From NCBI GenBank assembly GCA_029237695.1, contig CM055279.1, positions 62,655,586 through 62,719,585 of the forward strand: 64,000 nucleotides of DNA. Reading direction: 5' to 3'. This stretch comes from Conchocele bisecta (Eukaryota > Mollusca > Bivalvia > Lucinida > Thyasiridae). Made by a program: the position numbers and the translations under genes. Each line of letters starts with the position of its first letter. Within the stretch, counting starts at the first letter, position 1. This document shows positions 51,261 through 64,000 of this stretch, piece after piece. The notes beneath the pieces were generated by a model. That model saw only the letters and a program-made list of their open reading frames with translations. It had not been told where the DNA came from and searched no databases.

Positions 51261-52290
51261 CAACTCGAAATTGTCAAAGCACAAGTATGCTAAAGTAACA
51301 TTCTGCAAAGCATTACAGAATCAATTTACGAAATGTCGGAGATTATGTCAGCATTTTGTAAACAAAATAGAAATATAACATTGAATTTCACATTTTTTTC
51401 TGATTCTGGCTCTGCTGTCTGTTTGACCGTGAATTACAACCGACTTCCGCACAGTAAGTCGTCGCCGACGATTGCAACCAACGTATACATAATCCAAGTA
51501 TAACTAGGCGAATGAAACAATATCGATTAACGTATATATTAAACGACACAAACGAAGAAAGTATGCACCAAATACATGATGTCTGTAAATGCAAACGATA
51601 TTATATAAGAAACATTCAACCACAAATCAGGTAAGCTGTTCTACTACTACGTCAAAGCGGTTATTTTTACAGTGCCACCTCGCGCCATAGATCGCACTAA
51701 CAGGAGAGATAAGCGATGACCAATTAATTGCATGGCTCTGTATATGTGTCAGATAAGGTGCGATATGAGAAATCTCAATATCACGAAACATACAAACGAA
51801 CTGGAAATCGGTCATTAGGGTCGTCGTTGTTGTTGTTTTTAGAGCATTTTGAAGAAAATAAGTGATAGTTTGTAATGTGACCTTTAAACGTCTCATCATT
51901 TATTTCCCTTGAAGGATATCATGACTGGGAATGTGTATCATAGCATCATAGATAGGCGTGCCACACACTAAATATTAATTATTTCAAGAAGAACATTTTT
52001 AGAAGCCTCCCTTATGTGACACAGAGTTCTGTTTGTGGACGGGTCGATATGGACGTACGGCACGTACAATGTACGGGCGCAGGTATATCCAGAAACGAAC
52101 CTGCAACATCGGTCAACATTACTCATTGCGCCATCAAGTAAAATAATTGCTTGTGAATCTACCCGTAACTATTAAATATAACTTCTTGGTATTTTTACAA
52201 TACAAATGTTAGATTTTATTTATTGGACAGCACATCAACATGATGTGGAGCTGTACTGATTACCTATCATGTTGTATGTGGCTCATTTGC
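51261..52290. other. Non-coding host DNA
   Basis: No gene recognised. Confidence 0.4.
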
Positions 52291-52736
52291 ACGGAGCCCC
52301 ACAGGGGACATGGACTTTTATCATTAATTCGTTCCCACGAAATGACAATTAGTTCCCACGAATTAACAATTCGTTCCCACAAAATAACAATTCGTTCCAT
52401 CCAATTGACAATTCGTTCCATCGAATTGCACTCCGTTCCCGCGAATTAACGAGGGAACGAATCGAATTGTTATATCGTGAGAACGAATTGTTATATCGTG
52501 GGAACAAATTGTTATGTTGTGGGAACGAATTGTTAAAATGAGGGAACGAATTGTTTTTTCTTGAGAAGGAATTGTTAAAATGAGGGAACGAATTGTTAAT
52601 TCGTGGAAACTAATTGTTAATTCATGGGAACTAATTGTTAAATTGAGGGAACGAATTGTTATTTCGTGGGAACGAATTGTTATTTCGTGTGAACGAATTA
52701 ATACAAAATAACTCTACGTGCCCTGCGGGGCTCCGT
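52291..52736. mobile_element. Fold-back element built of short direct repeats
   Basis: Ends are ACGGAGCCCCACAGGGGACAT and the complement ending GGGGCTCCGT. The left half is a series of units like ATTCGTTCCCACGAATTAACA; the right half is the same series inverted (AACGAATTGTTATTTCGTGGG). CATTTGC flanks both ends, a 7-8-bp duplication as in hAT elements. No protein. A second member lies at 62941-63497. Confidence 0.85.
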
Positions 52737-52856
52737 ACATTTGCATTATGTATTACACTGGTGTATTATGCGAATTCCCATTTTATGCAATACATGTACA
52801 CACGTACCGAAAGCACTTGGGACGGTATCCGGGATCCAAAGCCAATTGTTATAAGT

Positions 52857-53078
52857 GGCTGTAACTGAATAAATGGTACTTATGGGTTTTTCGGCGACCA
52901 TATGTAGATCCAGATCATCATGTGCATCCGCGCTATTCGCCATTCCATAAATGAAACACTTGCCATGCTTCTAACAAGCTGTATACCTGCATATTTTATC
53001 ATGCCATAGGAGTGTGTTATTTGATCAGGAGCTACACTGGTAACAAATGCCATAAACCATGTTTCTCCAGTCACAGCC
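52857..53078. mobile_element. Miniature element, GGCTGTGACTGG family, copy 1
   Basis: About 222 bp with diverged inverted ends (GGCTGTAACTGAATAAATGG and CATGTTTCTCCAGTCACAGCC). Another good copy is 55015-55247; ends only are seen near 27090, 45890 and 50530. Confidence 0.7.
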
Positions 53079-53704
53079 ACATATATCCGGCGGAAACACT
53101 CCTTACCCGGATCCAGCCCATATATAATACATATCCCAACATGTGGCAAGACGCTGCAATGCCAACCTGTGGCAAAATCCTGCTAGCGAGCAATCAGGGG
53201 GCCATTTCACTAAACTTCGTAAGTGCAAACTGTATCATCTGTAATGTAAATCCAATAATTGTTTTCAAGAAAACATTGTTAATGTGAAATTTATCATAAG
53301 TTTGCATTTACTAACTTTGTATTCGTACGAAGTTGAGTGAAACGGGCCATGTCCACTGCCAGTCAGGCCAACAGACGGCCTTATAATCAATGATAATGCA
53401 TTATATTCTCTGCATGACATTTACCCAGCTTGTCTGGTTTCAGCCAGCTAAAACTAGTGTTATTTACCAAACACGTCTTTCATACAGATATGGACCCTCA
53501 AGGAACAGGCCATATCCTTACATCTATATCTGATCAGCATATGATTTAAACATAGTTGCTTCCTAAATTTTATGGAATATACTCTAAACCGGACACCAAG
53601 AAACAGCTGTGATCTTATTTTCCTGGGTTTCTTGGTCATTTATCTCAGGTGATATTGTCTGTTCATGATCGTATAGCACAACACAATGGCTCAGAATTAT
53701 CAAA

Positions 53705-53975
53705 TAGTTTAACGGTTAGTAACCTCGCCAACATGAAGTGTCCCAAGTGTCACCGTCATAGCTTGAACAAGTGTTGGTTTATAAAGTAAAGTAACCTCGC
53801 CAACATGAACTGCCGTAAGTGTTACCGTCATATCGTGAACCAGTGTTGGTTTATACTGTTAGTAACCTCGCCAACATGAACTTGCCATAAGTGTTACCGT
53901 CATATCAAGAACCAGGGGTCGTTTATACTATTAGTAACCTCGCCAACATGAACTTGCAGTAAGTGTTACCGTAGC
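53705..53975. repeat. Tandem repeat, about 76-bp unit, four copies
   Basis: Units contain AGTAACCTCGCCAACATGAA and AAGTGTTACCGTCATA. Non-coding. Confidence 0.85.
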
Positions 53976-54222
53976 GATATAGTGCAACATGTGCAGCTAA
54001 TACTAACTATGACGATAACCTACCGTGATATGGTCCCAAAAGTTTATACAAGTAATAACGGATCGTCATGACACCGTCACACTGCACCGGCTATCATGCC
54101 TAGCGGATAATTATAATATAACTAGTAAATTGAATTACAATGATACCACATGTATTATAATTATCATGAGAATATTCTAATAATTCCAGTGCGCCAGATA
54201 AACACATGGAGGCGATTCTCAT

Positions 54223-54530
<308 letters not shown>

Positions 54531-55014
54531 CCTACATACAACCCAACCCACCCCACACATGTACACCTGCACTCCTACCAAAAATCTACATACTCTTCTT
54601 TTCAATTAGCTACCACACATTATTCTCACCAGATATCTAAAACAATCACATGTTATCGTATTGAACATATCTCCACATCAAAATACTAGCAATACATAAA
54701 CTATTCATTTCGGGAACACTGTTCAAATCATATGGCTTATTTTTTCACCAAGTTATCACAATCGAAATTTTCCTCACCAGCACCCTTTAATTAACTCAAT
54801 GTTCCGTATTTTACATGTATATATCAACCTAGAAAGTGTTACACCTGCATACATGGTACAAGACTATATTATCACTACTTGATTATCATATACAGGTAGT
54901 AAACCGTCCGCTCCAATGAATGGAAACTGTGCTGTCAGATCATTTCGTTTGAACATACAAATCAAATGATCTATAAATAGTTCGTTTCCACTCCGCGTAG
55001 TAACATATAATTAT

Positions 55015-55247
55015 GGCTGTGATTGGGGAAATGGGGCTTATGGGTTTTACGACTACTGCTGAACCAGATCATACTGTGCACCCGCACAGTCTGGTCATGA
55101 TATGATATATTCGCCATTACAGCAATGAAACACCCTCACTGCTTCTAGCAAGCAATACAAATCGTGAACAGGATAGTGGGTTTGTGGTATTGATCAAGAG
55201 CTGCACTGGTCACAACTCCCATAAACACCATTTATCCAGTCGCAGCC
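55015..55247. mobile_element. Miniature element, GGCTGTGACTGG family, copy 2
   Basis: It starts GGCTGTGATTGGGGAAATGG and ends CACCATTTATCCAGTCGCAGCC. It shares internal blocks with 52857-53078 (GCCATTA/CCATAAATGAAACAC, CTTCTA-CAAGC). Confidence 0.75.
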
Positions 55248-58200
55248 ACATATTAAGACATCGCCATTGCATACGTCATGTAGAGAGGAAACTATGTTTC
55301 TTAATTTCGTATTTATGCGACGTAGAAACGAAACGTTTATTGTTTGTCCCATTTATTGTTTGTCCCACACAAAATACTTTTTTAGTGCTTTATTCTTGAT
55401 ATTTTACCCATCCCTTCCTCTAATGTTTCTCTAACATGCCCTACAAAAGCCATCAGGCTCAGACCACCTCTAACCCCAAGGTCAAGGTAACAATTTACCT
55501 TAACAGTGGGGCAAATTCCATTTATTTTGTGTTTATACTATCCTGTAAGAACTTGCATAAGAGAGTCACATAAATCATGCCAACACGTAGCAGGGTTCCC
55601 GAATTGCGCGATGGCTTATCAGTGCGAGTAATTAACACAGGTCAATATGACTTAACCTACACCTGCGATCAGAGAACATTCAAAAGTGTTATTCAGCGGC
55701 ATTATGTTTATAACATAGCGACCAGCTCATTCCATGATCGGACCAGCGTAATATCCCTCTTTTCAGCCGGCTACCCATTTATTGAATTGAGCCATTTTCA
55801 GCAAGAAGACTGATTTATGCAGTCTTATGAAAATATGGCAAATACTATTTTTCTAAATAATTTGACTGTGCTGTATCAGAATATTTTATTATTTCTATCT
55901 CCATTTGGAGTTTGTTCGCACCGTAATGACCTCCATAAACATACATCTCTTTCAAAGGAAATGGCATATACATGCACGGTGTTCCGTTAATGCCATCGTA
56001 ATATCACTATCGTACTATCGTTATTGTTGTATCGCCTTCTGGTTAGATCTGCGCATGTGTATTGTTGTCAGCAAAAAGTGCGTTTGTTTTTTAATCAATA
56101 TCTGTTGTATGCTTTCGCGCTGCATCATATTGAATCGTATAGTATTTAATTTCTTAAAGTTGCAATATTCTACCTGGATGGTGTAATAGCTAATATAGGT
56201 CACCGGGTCTGTTCTTATTAACGCAAACGCATCCAACAAAAAACAAGTATTACACATATACTTGTTTTAAAGATAGTAAGCTGCAAACGCAATTTTCGCT
56301 GACAACAATGCGCATACAATGTCCATAAGGAACATGTACTACGATGACGATAGTACGATACTACACGTACGATGACGATTGATACTATTATAATACTACA
56401 AGATACCACAATGACGATTGTGATAACACAATGACGATAATACAATTGTAGGAAGACGATATTATGATACGACTATGTAAATGTATCTAACCTATTGATG
56501 GGGTTCATCCTTACCGGAATCCCGATATCCCTGGTTTTGCCCTCAGATACATGTTTGGCTTTCTCGTTACTGAGTTGAATCCGGTTATACCCATTACAAA
56601 GTTGTCAGATCAGTATTAATCATATTACTTTTAGTTAGTGTAGTTAAGTGACTGTTGTGATGAGGACCCGGCACCAGATCAACAAACATGTATTATAATT
56701 TCAGGGCTAAATATGCATTTTTACTAAACATATTCGATTCTGATATTGGAATTCCCCCACCCACACCCGCATCCATACAGGTGAAATAGTTTATTCGACC
56801 CAGTGGACTGGCCTAAAATTAACTTAGCTGTTGGCTGGCCATTATCCATCATTAAATTAAGTAAATACACACATACTTTCTAGTTGTGCCTTGCTATTTC
56901 ATGGTGCATGCATTATATAATAATTAAGTAGATATATATGTAACATTACATAAAACAGCACTACGGTCTGTTTCACGTTAACCTGCCCAACTTTTACACC
57001 TATTTAAACACCTTAAAACTCTTATTTTTTGGCATAAAATCATTTTTCAGCAAAATTTAGCAATGAGCCATCTTTTTATTTTTTTGAAATTCGGTCCTAT
57101 AATGAAGTAATAGCCATAAATCAAGAATTGAATGCAGAGTTGCAATGTTAAAATGTCACGTGCGATCAGATTTTCAACATTTTTCTAGCATCGAACTGCT
57201 TGCTGGATTTCATCATTAAAAAAAAGACACTAACCTTGTATTTATGAGAGCAAATCTTGCCAGGTTGAAAAATAAATGAATCGAGCCTCCAAAAATTCCA
57301 GAAGAAAATGCCGAGAATTTGGTCAAAATACAATATGATGTCATCATCATCTGCTACAGCTTTCTTATCTATTGACAACGCCAAGCTGAGGCTGGCACGC
57401 TGTTCCTACCACGCAAAATTAATTGCACATATCCTTGCACATCGACACCGGTGTAAATCTACATCCTCTAATGGTATGACTTGGGAACACCATATATACG
57501 TCATTTCTGGCGGAAGTATACATTCACTTCCTGTGAGCCAGTTCCTTTGCCGGACGAATTTCCGGCGGACAACTTGGTTTACTAAATGCTGATTGGTTGG
57601 TGAAGTTCACGAGCTTAATCGAATCAAGTTCTTAGCATTCACAATTTACAATACATTAGGACGTATTAGCAATAGTATCAGATCGACTTGGAACCATATG
57701 GATGAATGATATTCGCTAAATATATGAAGATTAAATGATTAATTGATATATTTTAATGCAAATTGTTTAAGTTATATGCCAGAAAATGATGTTAATAAAC
57801 AAATTTATTAAGAATTTGTGTTCAGTTCGCAATAATAGTTGTTGTTGTTGTTTACCGGAAGTGATTATTGCAATAGTAGTTTCTTGTTTTATTGTCAACA
57901 TCTAAAATTCGGTGAAATGAATTTATAAGGCAAAAGCCCATTCATGACTGTTTATTCGAAATAACTTTGTTATTAGACGGATTTTCTTGAAATAAAAAGT
58001 AGGCTCATCTCTAAAAAATAGTCTTACATTGATTTATATAAAAAAAATAAGCAGTTTGGGGTGTTTTTATAGCAATAAATCTTGGGCAGCATTTCGTGGA
58101 ACAGACAATAGTAATGTAAATCGGTCAGACAGCCAGACATTGAAAGCACAAAACTCCTGCCACCTCTCTCATAGAGTGTGGGCATATACAAGCAGTGTAA

Positions 58201-58874
58201 AGTTGTAATGTTCATGTGTTTTTTGTGGTAATTTTTATTTTCGCTCATTACGCGTGCACACATATTCGTGAACATAACTAGAAAGTATGTTTCTAAATTA
58301 TGGATATTCCCCGGTGGCATACTGGACTGTAACTGGAAATACTCTTACAAACTGTTCGACGTAAATGTACACGGGCAGACAGACGGACCCTCAAGAGCAA
58401 CGCAATATGCCCCCTTGCTATTCCATATGGGGCATAATATCCAGGGAAATAGTACCCGTAAATATGTAGCCATATCATTATGCATGTAATTTTGTTGATG
58501 AAGGTGGCTCCGTCAATAATTCGTTTTCAGTAAATAAAAGCTTGAACTAATGTTTGAATGGACACACAGACACAGGCATTGGAGCACACACTAGCGCACG
58601 TATAGCTGTCATTGTGGTCACCATGAGAGCTTTCTAGAAATACACTAATTTAAAAATAATCTGCAATGTTTTCATGCAATCGGATACTCTCAGTGCTTTA
58701 GACTGGTTCTCGGCAGCATTGCTATGCTCTATTGTACGATACTATGATGACGATAGTACCATACTACGATGACAATAGTTCGAAGCTACGATGACATAGT
58801 ATTATACACGATGACAATAGTATGATGCTACGAATACCATGGTATGATACTACGATACGACGATGACGATACTA
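55248..58874. other. Non-coding host DNA with ACGATGACGATA-type low-complexity patches
   Basis: No supported gene. Patches of GATACTACGATGACGATAGT occur at 56335-56470 and 58735-58874. A minus-strand frame around 57166-57384 ends near a possible splice donor but has no recognisable domain. Confidence 0.4.
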
Positions 58875-61396
58875 CGATATAATATCATAGTATCGTCATC
58901 GTGCTATAGTGATATCGCGTCAAAGTCATCGTAGTGTCGACTTACCGTAGTATCAACCCAATAGCGATATTACGATGGCCTAAGCGGAATACCATGTATT
59001 CATACTAATGTTAAAACTGCCATATAACGGATTACCATAGGAGAGTCAGATAGTAATCACCATTTTCCTACACTTAAACCCATATATTCTGATAATGTTC
59101 GCTAAATATTTCGAGCAGTGTTGTTTATTCCATGAATAATGATTCCCCAAGATATGTGTCGAGTATTTTCACCCGCGGCCTTTGGTATTAGTTGAGACGC
59201 AGTATTATCAGCAACAAACTGTAGTAGCCCCAGAGAAAGCATGTTTGAAAGATGAATGTCTGAAATATTAATATATTTACGTAAATGCGAAGTCATTGCA
59301 CAGAACCTATGAACTGTATATGACAATATGAGTATCATGAGAGAAATGCATGTGAACTATGAAGAAGTTCAGTGGAGGGAACCATATTTGATAAGAAACA
59401 TACAGTATTATCCCAATTCTGATATTGTAATACATTGGTCATGCGTAGTACTACGTGTATGCTTGCATATTGGTTTCCGTTTAACGTGCCGGTGTATATG
59501 TTACTCGCAATACATTACAATATGCGTTTTATCAATCCGACACCCATTCGATGCCAGACAAAATCATACTTCGGCCGCCGGCTGATGAAAATGTCATTAC
59601 GGCACGTGTGATCAAAGTAGGCTATTATTATTATCTTTACTTTAACTCACAAACTACTCAACATAGTTATTTCCTTAACCCACGTCAATAAATGTTGTTC
59701 TGATACATATACTGACTGAATTGTGACTTGCCTAGGCCATGATCAGACTATGTGAATGTGCAGGCTGATACAGATAAGATCAAGTTTTTGATAATCTTAC
59801 CTTATTTCACCATTACCTTAGTTCACACATCATCCATTTCACCCTGTTGTATCATTATCCGTTCATAACAGTCGCAATACATATGTATGTAATTGCATTA
59901 ACATTGGTACTTGACAGCCACATGGGGTTAAATACACGCACCATATTATCGTGCGCCACGTATTACATGTACACCGACACTGTACTGCAGAGGTACCAGG
60001 TGGTACATACATATATCCCAGTTCAGGCGCATTGGGTTTGTCGGGTAATTTAATTTGCAGAATGTTCCCACCATACTGCTCCAGTTCTTACCAATTAAAA
60101 GTAGTGAAAGCCAGTATAGTCTATATCCACAGGCAGTAATGTGCATAAATCAATACAATTGACTAGTTAAATGCTGACCATGTTTTGACCAAGTGTGATA
60201 CAGATCATGATACATCTGGCACGATCTGCTCAATGTATATACAGTTTGCTACTGTACTGGAGAAACTATCTGTCTTAGCTAAGAAAATGTGAACAGATGA
60301 GCACATTTTCATTTTTCAAATTCGTTTATTCAAGCAGGTCATATACATATGAAAACATGAGGAACATAATTATCTATCACACAATGAATATGCATGGAAC
60401 AAGTAATATGCTAAATACACGTAAATATAATTATATCGACATGATCAAATATGTTACTCCAGTTTGGTCAATTTTTGAGATATGTACAAGTATATTATTA
60501 AACTAGAGAATGTGAGCAAGGGCTCACGTATACCCCCGGCCATGTCGACGTGTTTGGAGAACTGGTTGTAACATAATACACTGACATGTTTGTCGTATTG
60601 AAAAGTGGGTGACTACAAGTACAGATGATGTTAATAGTCTACTTTGATCAGACGTTTCGTAATGACATTTTCATCAGCCGGCGGCCGAATTATGATTTTG
60701 CCTGGCATCTAACATGTGTCTAATGTGAATCGGATTGATATAACGCATATTGTAATGTATTGCGAGAAGGATATCCATCTTTCGGCACGTTAAGCGAAAA
60801 CAAATATACAAGCATACACATACGCATGATACACATATTACAATATCAGAATCGGGGTATGTTTGTTATCAAATAAAACAAATTTATCATTCCTTCCAGT
60901 GGACCTCTTCATATTTCACATGCATTTCTCTCATGATACTCGTATTGTCACATACAGTTCACAATTCTGTGCATTGACTTCGCATTTACGTAAATATAGT
61001 AATATGTCACAAATCATCTTTCAAACAGCCCTTTCTCTGGTGGTCCTATAGTTTGTTGCTGAAATTGTACAATAATGCGTCTTTACTAATACCAAAGGCC
61101 GCGGCTGAAAATACTCGACACATATCTTGGGGAATCATTATTCATGGAATAAACAACACTGCCCGAAATATTTAGCGAACATATCAGAATATATGGGTTT
61201 AAATGTAGGAAAATGGTGATTACTATCTGACTCTCCTATGGTAATCCGTTATATGGCAGTTTTAACATTAGTATGAATACATGGTGTTCCGTTCAGGCCA
61301 TCGTAATATCGCTATCGGGTCGATACTACTATAACTCGACACTATGATGACCATGACGCGATATCATGATAGCACGATGACGATACTACGATATAT
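58875..61396. mobile_element. Giant inverted repeat, about 750-bp arms and 1-kb spacer
   Basis: The left arm (58875 to about 59628) is mirrored by 60626-61396 with many small differences. Shared blocks include TAACGGATTACCATAGGAGA, CATGAATAATGATTCCCCAA and GCCGGCTGATGAAAATGTC. The outer arms read into ATCGTAATATCGCTATCG-type repeats, of which further partial copies follow to 61640. The spacer has no recognisable gene. It fits a large non-autonomous DNA transposon or fold-back element. Confidence 0.8.
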
Positions 61397-61639
61397 AGGA
61401 CAATGGTGGTGATTACTATCCGACATTCTTATTGTAAACCGTTATATGACAGTCTAACAGTATGAATGTATGGTGTTCCGTTTAGGCCATCGTAATATCG
61501 ATATCGGGTCGATACAACGATAACATGATAACGATGATGCGATATCACGATAGCACGATGACGATATCACGATATTATATCGTTATCGTAGGAGCGTACT
61601 ATTGTCATAATTATATCGTACATGTACTATGTCATCGTA

Positions 61640-62540
61640 GCATCCCTGATTGTACATGTACATGTTGATCAGGAACTACGTACACTGCTTGCAAATGTAC
61701 CTAGCATACAACATCCGATCATGCATAAGACAAGATAGTTTTATTTAATCGTAATTTAATCTTTGTCATTCAGTAGATCCAGTAAACGGTATCAAGTTAG
61801 TTTTCTACGAATTCTAATCTCCTTGCCGATCATCCTCCCATTTTAAAATATCACTCGCAGGCTGGTGCACATCGACCTATGTTAATTATTCACGCGCATT
61901 TCCATCGCGCAATTCTGGAACCCTGCTATGTGTTGGCACGATTTATGTGACAATCTTATGCACATTATTACTGGATAGTGTAAACATGCCGCATGTTGCA
62001 GAAATAATGCTGATGCCAGTATAGCAAATATGGCTACTGTTATAGTGTACCAATTGATGGACTGAATGACAAATGACTGCAAGTTATTGTGCAATTTCAT
62101 AGATCATGTAATAACTCTGTTGAGACTGTACATTGATGACTAGTGTCGCGAATTTGCGAATAAGGACTTACTTCTTGTATTTACTTTGTTGAACATGTAT
62201 GTTGGTCATTTCTTGAATTACTCCGACGGAGTTCTCCGTTTATAAGCTCCGTTTATAAATTATCTTACTTATACTCCGGTATACTCCGGTATTAAATGTT
62301 ATCTGTAGTATTGTGTTAAAATAAAATAAAATATTGATTTCATAAATGTGTTATAATTAACCAACTAAGACGTCCAGTGTATGGATAATTAAATAAAATA
62401 ACACAACAACGGATTTCCACTACATTGTATGGTGCCGGAACCCGGGAAGAGCTTAGGATCGATAAAAATTCAAGCTGTATAAGTGTTATAATTAATTACA
62501 GTGTTTTCATCCACAAATAAATGGACTTATAATATTATCA
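61640..62540. other. Non-coding host DNA
   Basis: No gene recognised. A short repeat ACTCCGGTAT occurs twice at 62273-62294. Confidence 0.4.
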
Positions 62541-62547
62541 ACGTGTT

Positions 62548-62815
62548 ATGATGGCTGAATTAAGATATACATGTATAAAGAGTGTGCGAACGAGATATCG
62601 CAACGTTTTAGAAGATGAAATTAGAGATTGTGTTTCCCTTAAAAGTTGTGATATTGATGCAAACAACGAGCAAACTTTGGCCAACGTGAATAAGTGCATA
62701 AATAAATTGGAAGAGTATCGTGAGAAGTTCAATCAAAAACATTATGTTCTGCTATTGGTGACACTGATGAGGATTTTCTTAAAGCCGTCCTGGAAGAAGA
62801 TCCACGCGGGGGGGG
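62548..62815 (+). pseudogene. Possible gag-like N-terminal relic
   Basis: ATG 62548 opens a helical, acidic frame (VLEDEIRDCV, NVNKCINKLEEYREKFNQ). A frameshift near 62750 leads into an acidic continuation (DEDFLKAVLEEDP) that ends in a G run. This layout recalls the coiled-coil N-terminus of BEL/Pao-type gag proteins. The following segment (CCCTCCAGATCCACCACTGA to gtgctgtatgtcttg) is repeated inside the fold-back element at about 63200-63255. Low certainty. Confidence 0.3.
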
Positions 62816-62940
62816 GGGGGCTGGGGGTGGGCGGGGGTTGTAATCCCTGAACCCCCCCCCTCCAGATCCACCACTGATTGTAGAACGTGCTGTATGTCTT
62901 GTTTGTCTTGTACCCTATGCCTCCGCTTATGTTATATATT

Positions 62941-63497
62941 ACGGAGCCCCGCAGGGGACATGAATTTCATTGTATTAATTCGTTCCCACGAAATAACAAT
63001 TCATTCTGAGTCTCTCAATTTAAGAATTCGTTCCCTCGAATCAACAATTCGTTCCCACGATATAACAATTCGTTCCGACGAATTAACAATTCGTTCCCAC
63101 GAAATAACAGTTCGTTCCCTCGAATTGACAATTTGTTCCCCACGAAAAGACAATTCGTTCCCACGAAAAAACAATTATTTCCCTCAATTTAACAATTAAC
63201 ATAACCCCTGAACCCCCCTCCAGACCCCTGATTGTAGAACGTGCTGTATGTCTTGTTTCGCTCCCTCGAAATGACAGTTCGTTCCCTCGAATTAAAAATT
63301 TCGTTCCCACGATATAACAATTCGTTCCCACGAATTGATATGTCGTGGGAACGAATTGTTAAGTGGGAACGTATTGCTAAATTGAGGGAACGAATTGTTA
63401 ATTCGTGGGAACGAACTGTTAAATTGTGGAAACGAATTGTTATTTTGTGGGAACGAATTAATGACAAACAAATTATATGTCCCCTGCGGGGCTCAGT
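62941..63497. mobile_element. Fold-back element, second member, with captured flank
   Basis: Ends ACGGAGCCCCGCAGGGGACAT and GTCCCCTGCGGGGCTCAGTA match the element at 52291. The same ATTCGTTCCCACGAAATAACA units run inverted in the second half. An insert at about 63196-63260 duplicates the sequence just outside the left end (about 62845-62910). No clear target duplication. Confidence 0.85.
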
Positions 63498-63611
63498 ATC
63501 GTATCTCCATTAAAGAGAAAGTGCGGAATTATGTTTAGAATTAACAATAATGACAAATGCTGCAGATCCCTATGCCTAATACAAGTTATGCCATTAAACC
63601 CATTATATAGA

Positions 63612-63755
63612 GAATAGTAGCTTAGTGCCGTGAAGGGAAAAACATATCTGGCAAGGCTTAGGAAACGGTATGGGCGAGGCACTGCCGAGCCCATCCCGTC
63701 TCCGTGCCGCGCCAGATATGTTTTCCCATTCACGGCACTAACCTACTATTCTATT
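63612..63755. repeat. Hairpin element, about 45-bp arms
   Basis: AGAATAGTAGCTTAGTGCCG...ACATATCTGGC is mirrored by GCCAGATATGT...CGGCACTAACCTACTATTCT, with a GC-rich loop (CGAGGCACTGCCGAGCCC). A short miniature element; no gene. The remaining bases to 64000 contain repeated TAGGGGCACT units (63850-63910). Confidence 0.8.
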
Positions 63756-64000
63756 TATCCCGTCAACACTACAAATAGCTTTAAGATGCACAAATATAAC
63801 CCCAGCCGCATCTTCAAAATGAGAGGGGTTGGTAGCATTACCATGGTTACGGTCCCTATGGGGCACTCGGGTAACATGGTCCGTATAGGGGCACTAAAAT
63901 GGTCCAAATAGGGGCACTTATAAACATGTATTTGAAAGGCTTACATCGATATATAACACTGATTAGTATATACAGGAACCATTGTATGTGCTACAACAGG

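Noticed and set aside
55577..55813. 78-codon plus-strand frame
   Set aside because: No domain, no splice context and no homologous copy in the window; could be chance.
57166..57384. Minus-strand frame ending near a possible splice donor, candidate host exon
   Set aside because: No recognisable domain and no matching acceptor or neighbouring exon could be supported.
63189..63513. Repetitive frames within the fold-back element
   Set aside because: They come from in-frame 21-bp repeat units and have no independent evidence of coding.

Overview
The window is eukaryotic nuclear DNA, AT-rich and crowded with repeats, from a marine-invertebrate-like genome. I favour a bivalve or other mollusc, but that is inference from repeat style; no marker settles the species. 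The only host gene I can support is the 5' part of a Mind bomb (MIB/HERC2)-type E3 ubiquitin ligase on the minus strand: a first coding exon with a MIB/HERC2 domain (6235-6439) and the next exon with a ZZ zinc finger (5550-5727), joined by matching splice phases.

Region 1 (6799-23727) is a Polinton/Maverick (adintovirus-like) element of about 17 kb. It has 155-bp terminal inverted repeats starting AGTAG, flanked by a 5-bp duplication (CAATA), and it sits about 360 bp upstream of the MIB start codon. It carries a protein-primed-type family B DNA polymerase with a possible OTU-like N-terminus, a retrovirus-like integrase, a packaging ATPase and a double-jelly-roll capsid protein. It also has a penton-like minor capsid protein, a fibre-like coiled-coil protein and a block of small membrane and basic proteins. 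Most large genes carry in-frame stops or frameshifts, so this is a decayed provirus. Two short motifs are scattered through it: a palindrome of the type CCAATCNNGATTGG, and AATTAATTTTAAGAAAAT placed just before several start codons.

Region 2 (about 24872-37952) is a second, unrelated Polinton lineage with different proteins. The right part (30507-37928) is a nearly colinear plus-strand module: ATPase, several small basic or hydrophobic proteins, integrase with chromodomain, penton-like protein, core-like protein, capsid protein and adenain-like protease. The left part (24872-30480) is a scramble of fragments of the same lineage in both orientations. It holds an intact inverted protease copy, an unbroken integrase core, inverted penton and capsid pieces, perfect hairpins, tandem repeats and two histone-type 3' stem-loops. 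No polymerase gene was found for this lineage.

Region 3 (37953-64000) shows no convincing host gene. It holds miniature inverted-repeat elements, two related fold-back elements (52291-52736 and 62941-63497), a 2.5-kb giant inverted repeat (58875-61396), a 26-bp satellite (44972-45712), several tandem repeats and microsatellites, a tRNA-like SINE head, and a possible gag-like relic at 62548. The two Polintons would each once have supplied replication, integration and virion-assembly functions; as read here neither has a complete intact set.
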